This document shows positions 1-4,197 of a stretch of 6,181 nt of DNA, piece after piece. The stretch covers positions 1-6,181 of the forward strand of contig CBFDCL010000109.1 of NCBI GenBank assembly GCA_965603295.1, read 5' to 3'. The position numbers were made by a program, and so were the translations under genes. This DNA is from JAFGWO01 sp965603295. GTDB lineage: Bacteria; BMS3Abin14. The notes beneath the pieces were generated by a model. It worked only from the letters and a program-made list of their open reading frames with translations, was not told where the DNA came from and made no database searches. Every line of letters begins with the position of its first letter. The stretch's first letter is position 1.

Positions 1-65
1 AGATGAAAGGGATGAAATAAATGTAAACCGAGCTTCTGGTTACCGCCAGGAGTCTGGATCTCATC

Positions 66-101
66 AGAGGCAGGGCCGAAAAAGGCCCTGCCTCTTTTGT
101 T
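66..101 (+). terminator. Rho-independent terminator of an upstream gene
   Basis: A perfect 12-bp stem, AGAGGCAGGGCC (66-77) with GGCCCTGCCTCT (84-95), closes a 6-nt loop GAAAAA and is followed by TTTGTT. There is no matching A-run on the left side, so it acts on plus-strand transcripts. It should end a gene whose last codons lie at or before the left edge; stops are available at 4-6 (TGA) and 18-20 (TAA), but too little is visible to identify that gene. Confidence 0.88.
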
Positions 102-197
102 GCCGGCGCGTTACAGCCAACCGTCAGTTGGTCAACTATCCTCTTTTGCTCTGACACCATTGACGGCTGTGCATGCTATCCTGATTTAAGAGTGTCT

Positions 198-226
198 TTG
201 ACTGGTACCGCGCCAGGGGTTAAATT
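198..226 (+). promoter_or_regulatory. Candidate sigma70-type promoter for the cupin cluster
   Basis: TTGACT (198-203) matches the -35 consensus at 5 of 6 positions. TAAATT (221-226) matches the -10 consensus at 4 of 6, and the spacer is the ideal 17 bp. Transcription would begin near 233, giving a leader of about 80 nt before the ATG at 316. It is the best promoter-like pair seen between the terminator and the cupin gene; the assignment is by eye. Confidence 0.5.
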
Positions 227-315
227 GTTCCTTGTCAATATCCTGTCCGGGATTTCCGGGCAAACCGATGGATCCTTATAGGCCTTAGTACATTTTCAGG
301 AAAAAGGCGTGGCCG

Positions 316-705
316 ATGAAATCCCTTATCATTAAACAGAGCGGAATCCGAGAGTACGACACCGACGAGAGATGCCACATCAAGGAGCTCCTCAACGGTG
401 ACGAGGATCCCGGTCTTTCCTTCGCCCTGGCAAGGGTTAAGCCGGGCGTCACCACGGTCCTGCATTCCCTGAAGGGTACCAGTGAGCGGTATCTCGTCAT
501 CTCCGGCGAGGGAGTCATGGAAGTGGGAACGCTGCCCCCCGCCCCTGTGGGCCCCGGGGACCTGGTCCTGATACCACCGGACACCCCACAGCGCATTACC
601 AACGACGGCTCCGAGGACCTGGTCTTTTGCTGCATATGTACTCCCGGGTTCGAACCCTCGGTTTACGTGGATCTGGAAAAGCCTGGGAGCGAAAAGCCTG
701 AGTGA
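316..705 (+). CDS. Small cupin-domain protein with a degenerate metal site
   Basis: A 129-aa single-domain protein of the cupin_2 type (conserved beta-barrel), probably cytoplasmic because no signal peptide or membrane segment is present. Cupin motif 1 fits G44-x5-H50-x-L52-x4-E57-x6-G64. Motif 2 fits G81-x5-P87-x-D89-x2-Q92-x3-N96. Of the four usual metal ligands only H50 and E57 remain; the second His is Leu52 and the motif-2 His is Gln92. It may therefore bind metal weakly, differently or not at all, and could be a sugar- or ligand-binding cupin rather than a dioxygenase. The ATG at 316 has a weak Shine-Dalgarno (AAAGG at 303-307, 8-nt spacing). Cupin membership is clear from the motifs; the substrate is unknown. 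It is the first gene of a short plus-strand cluster, 31 bp before the next start. Confidence 0.85.
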   Translation: MKSLIIKQSGIREYDTDERCHIKELLNGDEDPGLSFALARVKPGVTTVLHSLKGTSERYLVISGEGVMEVGTLPPAPVGPGDLVLIPPDTPQRITNDGSEDLVFCCICTPGFEPSVYVDLEKPGSEKPE

Positions 706-736
706 GAACCTGTAATTGCTGAAAGGGAGGACGTTC

Positions 737-961
737 ATGCAGCCGTTCATCGCCTGGATTGACAGCATACCGTGGGGTTTGCTCATCCTGGTCTGCCTGA
801 CGCTGGGGCTCGCGCCGTTCGCGCCGCCCCACATCGTGGAAAAGGTCTCGATGCTCATCAAGGGAAAGCTGGTCCGCCCCATCGACTGGTTCGACCTGGT
901 CCTGCACGGGACGCCCTGGGTGATCCTGATCATCAAGGCGGTGGTGACGGTGAGACGGTAA
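737..961 (+). CDS. 74-aa membrane protein with two hydrophobic segments
   Basis: A short inner-membrane protein with hydrophobic stretches at about residues 12-29 (IPWGLLILVCLTLGLAPF) and 57-71, separated by a charged amphipathic stretch (VEKVSMLIKGKLVRP, then a DWFDLVLHG segment). The ATG at 737 is chosen because AAAGGGAGG (722-730) sits 6 nt upstream. An in-frame TTG at 716 would place that ribosome site inside the gene. Small proteins of this look (N-terminal helix, APF.P linker, LEK/VEK, RP.D.FDL.LHG.PW) occur in deltaproteobacteria and I believe they are sometimes labelled RND-transporter-associated. I cannot support a function from the sequence. It follows the cupin gene by 31 bp, so co-transcription is likely. 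Confidence 0.75.
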   Translation: MQPFIAWIDSIPWGLLILVCLTLGLAPFAPPHIVEKVSMLIKGKLVRPIDWFDLVLHGTPWVILIIKAVVTVRR

Positions 962-1063
962 GGGATTTCATATCCTGAATTTCGGTTTCGCGTCGGATTT
1001 AAAAAGGGGGCAAAAAAGACTTTTTTCAATGGGGTTTTAAAATTAAAGATCGGAGGTACCGGG

Positions 1064-1288
1064 ATGAAGGATCAGAAATCGCGTATGAAATCCAGGCATT
1101 GGGGGATTGCCGCCCTCGCAACTTTGTGTCTCATACTCCTGATCCAGAATGCTCAAGTCGTTTCGTTCAACGTTTTTTTCTGGAAGATCAGCATGTCCAG
1201 GATCATTGCTTTCCCTCTCCTGCTCCTGATAGGGGCCGCTATCGGATACATGCTTGGGCGCTATTCCGGGTACGGGGCGGGACGGTAG
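1064..1288 (+). CDS. LapA-domain (DUF1049) small membrane protein
   Basis: A 74-aa inner-membrane protein. The pattern LLIQNAQVVSFNVFFWKISM, followed by a second hydrophobic helix ending GAAIGYMLGR, is typical of the lipopolysaccharide-assembly protein A domain family (LapA_dom, DUF1049). Helix 1 is about residues 13-28, the N-Q/V-x-F-N-x-F-F-W strand-like part lies between, and helix 2 is about 46-66. The basic N-terminus (KDQKSRMKSRH) suggests a cytoplasmic start. The ATG at 1064 has GGAGGT (1052-1057) at 6-nt spacing, which favours it over the Met at codon 8. In E. coli LapA acts with LapB in LPS assembly control; no lapB is adjacent here, so only family membership is claimed. It lies 102 bp after the previous gene and is last in its cluster. 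Confidence 0.82.
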   Translation: MKDQKSRMKSRHWGIAALATLCLILLIQNAQVVSFNVFFWKISMSRIIAFPLLLLIGAAIGYMLGRYSGYGAGR

Positions 1289-1291
1289 AAA

Positions 1292-1312
1292 AATTTCGAA
1301 TTCCAGATTTCA
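1292..1312. repeat. Degenerate heptamer array, (A/G)ATTYCR type, 3 units
   Basis: Three consecutive 7-mers: AATTTCG, AATTCCA, GATTTCA. It starts 3 nt after the LapA-like stop codon. The units share (A/G)ATT(T/C)C(G/A), so the period is 7 with a variable last base. Short on its own, but it belongs to the same series as the arrays at 1352, 1549, 1598, 1634 and 1671. Confidence 0.45.
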
Positions 1313-1351
1313 CCCTTCCACGCGCCTACGCATGCTGGGGGTAGGAAAGTA

Positions 1352-1372
1352 GATCCAAGATCCAAGATAAAA
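1352..1372. repeat. Heptamer array GATCCAA, 3 units
   Basis: GATCCAA occurs twice in exact tandem (1352-1358 and 1359-1365), followed by a diverged third unit, GATAAAA (1366-1372). It lies just before the palindromic element. Confidence 0.6.
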
Positions 1373-1402
1373 CCCGGTGACGGGTAGCCATGACAGCATG
1401 AA

Positions 1403-1544
1403 GTCATTGCGAGCGGACATTGCGCGACTTGTCCTCCATAGCCTTGGCGAAGGGGGAAGCAATCGCGGGCGAAGCCATTGAATCGCCGTTGTTTCCTCCG
1501 GTCACCCATGGGATCGCTTCACCTGGGAAACGGTTCGCGATGAC
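1403..1544. repeat. Decayed palindromic TCATTGCGAG-type element
   Basis: The ends form an imperfect inverted repeat: GTCATTGCGAGCGG (1403-1416) against the complement of 1531-1544, GTCATCGCGAACCG, matching at 11 of 14 positions. Nested inside are GAAGCAATC (1456-1464) and GATCGCTTC (1512-1520), 8 of 9 complementary, and CTTGTCCTCC (1429-1438) facing GGGGGAAG (1452-1459). This is the recognisable layout of the TCATTGCGAG...AAGCAATC family of extragenic palindromes seen in many deltaproteobacterial and related genomes, here partly eroded. No coding capacity. It could fold in the transcripts of both convergent genes. ATGACAGC at the right end (1540-1547) recurs at 1390-1397, which may be the remnant of a neighbouring copy. 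Confidence 0.7.
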
Positions 1545-1548
1545 AGCG

Positions 1549-1586
1549 CTCTCAACTCTCAAACTTTCAAACTCCAAAGTCTCGAA
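1549..1586. repeat. Tandem array CTCTCAA(A), 5 units of 7-8 nt
   Basis: Units are CTCTCAA, CTCTCAAA, CTTTCAAA, CTCCAAA and GTCTCGAA. The consensus is CTCTCAAA, with the length wavering between 7 and 8. Confidence 0.6.
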
Positions 1587-1597
1587 TTCGGACCGTG

Positions 1598-1625
1598 GTC
1601 CAACGTCTAACGTCCAAAGTCCAAG
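1598..1625. repeat. Heptamer array GTCCAAC, 4 units
   Basis: Four exact 7-nt steps: GTCCAAC, GTCTAAC, GTCCAAA, GTCCAAG. The unit resembles GATCCAA of the 1352 array but is distinct. Confidence 0.65.
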
Positions 1626-1633
1626 GTGTTTTC

Positions 1634-1668
1634 CTGATCACTGATCACGAATCACTAGTCACTGGTCT
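1634..1668. repeat. Heptamer array CTGATCA, 5 units
   Basis: Five 7-nt steps: CTGATCA, CTGATCA, CGAATCA, CTAGTCA, CTGGTCT. The first two are identical and divergence rises rightward. Confidence 0.65.
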
Positions 1669-1670
1669 TT

Positions 1671-1698
1671 CCTCAATCCTCAATTCGCAATTCTCAAT
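1671..1698. repeat. Heptamer array CCTCAAT, 4 units
   Basis: Four 7-nt steps: CCTCAAT, CCTCAAT, TCGCAAT, TCTCAAT. The array ends 6 bp before the stop codon of the minus-strand heme protein gene (1705-1707). Confidence 0.65.
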
Positions 1699-1704
1699 TG
1701 CTTT

Positions 1705-2634
1705 TCACCATCTCCACAAAGCGACAACCCCCAGGATGATCATTGAGGCGGCGATGCCCGTCACGAAAGCCCACTTTAGCCTTGGCTGTTTTTCCTTTGG
1801 CTTTAACGAAAACCTGCCCACAGAGGAAACTCGATCGAGGACTTCTTTCCCGTGGGGGGCCTGGTCGAACTCCCCGGAAAGGTCGTGACCGGCCCGGTGG
1901 CCCCCCGGGTGGATCCCTTTCCGCCAGAGATCCCGGCCGGTGACGTCAAAGATCTCTCCGTCCACGGCCACAAGGGCTTTTCGCTTTTCACTGCCGTTAA
2001 AAAGCATCAGGTCCCCAGTGGACAGTCCCAGTTCCCGACCCTCTTCAATACGGGCTGTCATTCCCCTGTAGCGCCTCGACAGGAGAACGGTGGTGTACCG
2101 GATAAGGACCACCGTGGCCGCGAAAAGGGCAAGAACCGCCGCTATCTTCAGGATCAGGAGCATGCCGAAACGGGTTTCCAGGAGACTGGGTGACGCGCGC
2201 AGCTTGAGATAAACCATGGCAGGCCCCGTGACGGCGATGACGATAATGCTGTAGAGCATCTGACGAATGTAAGGCCTGGGGGGGATCGCAAGACCTTCTC
2301 TCTTCAAGGCCGGGAAAAAAGTGAGGGAAAACAGGCCAACCCAGCCAATGCCAAAGGGAATGTGGATCAGCCAGAGAAAAATGTGGAGTAGTCTCTGGCC
2401 AGTGGAGAGGCGAAGGGAAGGGTCGATGGCGATGTCCCTTTCCTCCAGGCTTTCCCTGAAAGCTTCTCCGTCAGGTGTGAGGGATCCTCCTCCGAGGGCC
2501 GATACATGACAGCTTCCACAGCTCTGGCCGGTGTAGCGGGCGAACTCAGGTCTGGCCGACAGGGTCTCCGGGGCGGCCAGGACCAGGAATGTGAGAAGAA
2601 GCAGGCCTGTTTTCGCTAATCCGGCGAGTTTCAT
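1705..2634 (-). CDS. Membrane heme protein: CxxCH + CopD-like core + cytochrome b5-like domain
   Basis: A 309-aa predicted electron-transfer membrane protein. Residues 1-27 form a signal peptide (cleavage likely after TLSA). C39-G-S-C42-H43 is a heme-c attachment motif, so this part should be periplasmic. Hydrophobic helices lie at about 83-107, 125-143, 156-181 and 288-307; helix 1 carries H84 and H91 on one face and ends GIGWVGLF, as in CopD-like membrane domains. Residues 220-275 resemble a cytochrome b5-type heme domain, with GEIFDVTGRDLW, the HPGG hallmark (H242-G245) and a second His (H261 in APHGKEVL) as probable axial ligands. Basic loops after helices 1 and 3 put the b5 domain in the cytoplasm. 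The ATG has AGGAGG at 6-nt spacing (2641-2646). Motifs are seen directly; redox partners are unknown. It is expressed away from sfsA, 125 bp downstream of that gene's stop, and probably from its own promoter. Confidence 0.85.
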   Translation of the reverse strand: MKLAGLAKTGLLLLTFLVLAAPETLSARPEFARYTGQSCGSCHVSALGGGSLTPDGEAFRESLEERDIAIDPSLRLSTGQRLLHIFLWLIHIPFGIGWVGLFSLTFFPALKREGLAIPPRPYIRQMLYSIIVIAVTGPAMVYLKLRASPSLLETRFGMLLILKIAAVLALFAATVVLIRYTTVLLSRRYRGMTARIEEGRELGLSTGDLMLFNGSEKRKALVAVDGEIFDVTGRDLWRKGIHPGGHRAGHDLSGEFDQAPHGKEVLDRVSSVGRFSLKPKEKQPRLKWAFVTGIAASMIILGVVALWRW

Positions 2635-2653
2635 ATCAATCCTCCTGACTCGT

Positions 2654-2674
2654 ATACAAAAAGGTGTTTTGTAT
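2654..2674. promoter_or_regulatory. Operator-like palindrome upstream of the heme protein gene
   Basis: ATACAAAA (2654-2661) and TTTTGTAT (2667-2674) are perfect 8-bp inverted arms around a 5-bp centre. The site lies 19 bp upstream of the minus-strand ATG, next to the ribosome site. Read on the minus strand, its proximal arm runs into TGTATAC, a possible -10 region, so a dimeric repressor bound here would block transcription. A small AT-rich RNA hairpin is the alternative. The regulator is unknown. Confidence 0.45.
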
Positions 2675-2759
2675 CGACCTGCGGACGCGACGTCAGATCA
2701 CCGGTGGACAACTAGGGACGGCAGGCAGCTTTGACCCCCGAACTCCACTTAGGGAAATA

Positions 2760-3476
2760 CTACCTTTGTTCTTCATCAATCGGAAGGGGACGGACGAAAG
2801 AAATCCCCTCCGGGTGAATGTGGAGAAGACATGGGAGCATGAGAATCCCAGCCCCTGATGCACGCCGGAAAACCTCCGCATATTCGGAATCGATATCCTG
2901 CGCCGGGGCGAACCCCATGCAGTCGGACCGTTGCACGATGTATAAATTGCACGCCATGTTCCCGGTCCGGGATACGCGGATAAGGGTTTCGAGGTGTTTT
3001 TTCCCCCGCGCGGTGACAGCGTCGGGAAACAGGGCGGTGTCCCCTTCCCGGTACGTCACGTTTTTAACTTCTATGAAGCAGCTCCGGGAACCGTTCCCCG
3101 CGAGAAGGTCGAACCGGGAATCCTCCATAACGACCTCTTTCCTCTCCACGGAAAACCCCGCGAGACCAGGGTGACCCGTAAGACCCCCGTCGACGATCCG
3201 GGCTCCCAGCGTGTTGGCGAGAAAGGTGTTAACGCCCACCCATGTATCTCCTGACCGGACCATTTCCAGGGTGTACTGGGTCTTCCTGTCCGGTTTGAGA
3301 TCGTGTGACAGCATAACCGGGGAGCCGGGTTCGGAACAGGTTTTCATACTGCCGGAGTTTGGGGTAAAAGCGGTGATCTCACGGCCATCGTCAAGCCTGA
3401 TATCCACAAGGAAGCGTTTATAACGCTTGAGAAGGGTCCCCGCATGCAATCTTCCGTATTCGTATATCACCTTCAA
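2760..3476 (-). CDS. sfsA: SfsA family DNA-binding protein / nuclease
   Basis: A 238-aa protein matching SfsA from end to end and of the family's usual length (about 230-240). The N-terminal OB-like part has LLKRYKRFLVDIRLDDGREI and PNSGSMKTC. The C-terminal part carries the PD-(D/E)xK-like core, SRFDLL (D123) then FIEVKNVT (E136, K138), followed by the signature FPDAVTARGKKHLETL (150-165). SfsA was first described in E. coli as a sugar fermentation stimulation factor that binds DNA, and related proteins are annotated as DNA/RNA nucleases; the physiological role remains loose. The start is TTG at 3474-3476, supported by AAGGGGAG 8 nt upstream (about 3485-3492). A GTG two codons later is the alternative. 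The gene is divergent from the pfpI leader and no clear terminator follows it. Confidence 0.95.
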   Translation of the reverse strand: MKVIYEYGRLHAGTLLKRYKRFLVDIRLDDGREITAFTPNSGSMKTCSEPGSPVMLSHDLKPDRKTQYTLEMVRSGDTWVGVNTFLANTLGARIVDGGLTGHPGLAGFSVERKEVVMEDSRFDLLAGNGSRSCFIEVKNVTYREGDTALFPDAVTARGKKHLETLIRVSRTGNMACNLYIVQRSDCMGFAPAQDIDSEYAEVFRRASGAGILMLPCLLHIHPEGISFVRPLPIDEEQR

Positions 3477-3514
3477 CGATCAGACTCCCCTTCTGTTTCC
3501 TTCGTTTGCCAGAA

Positions 3515-3523
3515 TGGTATAAT
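3515..3523 (+). promoter_or_regulatory. Extended -10 promoter for the pfpI operon
   Basis: TGGTATAAT is an exact extended -10 (TGn followed by TATAAT at 3518-3523). The -35 region is poor (TTTCCT near 3496-3501 matches 3 of 6), which is common for extended -10 promoters. Transcription would start near 3530, 20 nt before a possible leader ORF and about 125 nt before pfpI. It lies in the divergent region with sfsA, whose own promoter probably overlaps this AT-rich stretch. Confidence 0.65.
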
Positions 3524-3549
3524 TAGTATTGATTTTTTCGAAGGGAAAT

Positions 3550-3633
3550 ATGAAGGCGGATGAAAAAAATCAGGAACCGGAAAAGGGCGGGGACTATGCC
3601 GGGAATCGGTTCCGTTTTAATGATATTTTCTAA
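3550..3633 (+). CDS. Possible 27-aa leader peptide or microprotein
   Basis: A short ORF of 27 codons plus TAA between the extended -10 promoter and pfpI. It starts MKADEKNQEPEKGG and ends NRFRFNDIF: strongly charged, hydrophilic, and without a membrane segment or signal peptide. AAGGG (3541-3545) lies 4 nt before its ATG, a usable but slightly close ribosome site. It ends 21 bp before the pfpI start. The codons contain no run of one amino acid of the kind seen in classical attenuation leaders. It may be a real microprotein, a leader peptide, or chance. Its 3' half overlaps the hairpin at 3573-3618. Confidence 0.35.
   Translation: MKADEKNQEPEKGGDYAGNRFRFNDIF
3573..3618 (+). promoter_or_regulatory. 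Attenuator-like hairpin in the pfpI leader
   Basis: GGAACCG (3573-3579) pairs perfectly with CGGTTCC (3607-3613) across a 27-nt loop, which has a small internal GGC/GCC pairing. The right arm is followed directly by GTTTT. This resembles a weak intrinsic terminator placed inside the short leader ORF and ahead of pfpI. The large loop and short U-run make efficient termination doubtful. Confidence 0.3.
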
Positions 3634-3654
3634 GTCCTGAACAAGGGAGGTCAT

Positions 3655-4170
3655 ATGTTGTTACAAGGCAAACATATCGCTCTCCTGGTGGAGAATCTCT
3701 ACCAGGAACACGAGGTATGGTACCCCTACTACAGGATGAAGGAGGAAAAAGCCGCTGTCGTGATGGTCGGTCCGCGGGTTGATACGTTCACGTCCAAGAA
3801 CGGTTATCCCGTCACTGCGGACCTGGCTGCTTCTGAAGTTTCTGCCGATGATTTTGACGCTGTCATTATCCCGGGGGGGTATGCCCCGGATCACATGAGA
3901 CGGAGTCAGGCCATGGTGGATCTGGTACGCGAAGCAGTAATAGGGAGAAAAATCGTCGCGGCCATATGTCATGGTGGGTGGATGCTCGCTTCGGCGGGGG
4001 TTCTTGATGGCCGCGAGGTCACCGGTTTTTTCGCGATAAAGGACGACCTTGTCAACGCGGGAGCGAAATACCTGGACGAGGAAGTTGTGGTAGATGATCG
4101 GCTCATCACCTCCCGTCAACCATCGGATCTCCCGGCTTTCTGTCGGGCGATCATTGAAGAGTTAAAATAG
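3655..4170 (+). CDS. PfpI/DJ-1 family protein (class I glutamine amidotransferase-like)
   Basis: A 171-aa cytoplasmic protein of the PfpI/DJ-1/ThiJ superfamily, full length for the PfpI group. The nucleophile elbow is A-I-C105-H106-G-G. E20 in EHEVWYPYYRMKEE sits where the acidic residue next to the nucleophile lies in this family (DJ-1 Glu18 by alignment from memory). IIPGGYAPDHMR and the C-terminal FAIKDDLVNAG...VVVDDRLITSRQPSDLPAF block are also characteristic. Members are annotated as intracellular proteases, chaperones or deglycases; which activity applies cannot be told from sequence. The ATG has AGGGAGGT about 4 nt upstream. It is the first substantial gene after the promoter at 3515-3523 and lies 27 bp before the next ORF, so the two are probably co-transcribed. 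Confidence 0.93.
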   Translation: MLLQGKHIALLVENLYQEHEVWYPYYRMKEEKAAVVMVGPRVDTFTSKNGYPVTADLAASEVSADDFDAVIIPGGYAPDHMRRSQAMVDLVREAVIGRKIVAAICHGGWMLASAGVLDGREVTGFFAIKDDLVNAGAKYLDEEVVVDDRLITSRQPSDLPAFCRAIIEELK

Positions 4171-4197
4171 TTACCGGGAAAGCGGGAGTTAATCATC

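Larger units (their letters stand above)
1..315. other. Intergenic region left of the cupin gene
   Basis: No convincing gene lies in this 315-bp stretch. It may contain the last few codons of an upstream plus-strand gene (possible TAA at 18-20), then the terminator at 66-101, a weak bulged inverted repeat at 113-170, and a sigma70-like promoter at 198-226 pointing at the cupin gene. The remaining sequence, 227-315, reads as an untranslated leader of about 80 nt with no further strong structure that I can see. Confidence 0.6.
1289..1704. other. Repeat-filled gap between convergent genes
   Basis: These 416 bp lie between the 3' ends of the LapA-like gene (plus strand) and the heme protein gene (minus strand). 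I see no supported gene. Open frames here run through repeats and have repeat-derived compositions. In order the gap holds a three-unit heptamer array, a second three-unit array, a decayed palindromic element of about 142 bp, and four further short arrays of about 7 nt. No ordinary hairpin-plus-U-tract terminator was found for either gene, so the palindromic element may serve in that role. Confidence 0.7.

Noticed and set aside
235..1029. Long minus-strand open frame opposite the cupin and the 737-961 gene.
   Set aside because: It overlaps two plus-strand genes with clear family motifs or ribosome sites, has no recognisable domain, and is explained as a shadow of GC-rich coding sequence.
998..1040. 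A-rich and T-rich stretches (AAAAAAG then CTTTTTT) that look like a terminator between the two small membrane protein genes.
   Set aside because: The arms are almost only A-T pairs with a one-base loop, and there is no GC-rich stem. It would not form a stable terminator hairpin.
1261..1509. Minus-strand open frame of 82 codons in the repeat-filled gap.
   Set aside because: Its translation passes through the palindromic element (the RQGYGGQV string is a typical product of these repeats) and overlaps the LapA-like gene end; not a real gene.
1549..1698. CRISPR array.
   Set aside because: Units are about 7 nt with no spacers and change sequence between arrays; there are no cas genes nearby.
1595..1888. 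Plus-strand open frame spanning the heptamer arrays into the heme gene.
   Set aside because: It is built from the repeats and the antisense of a well-supported gene; no ribosome site or family motif.
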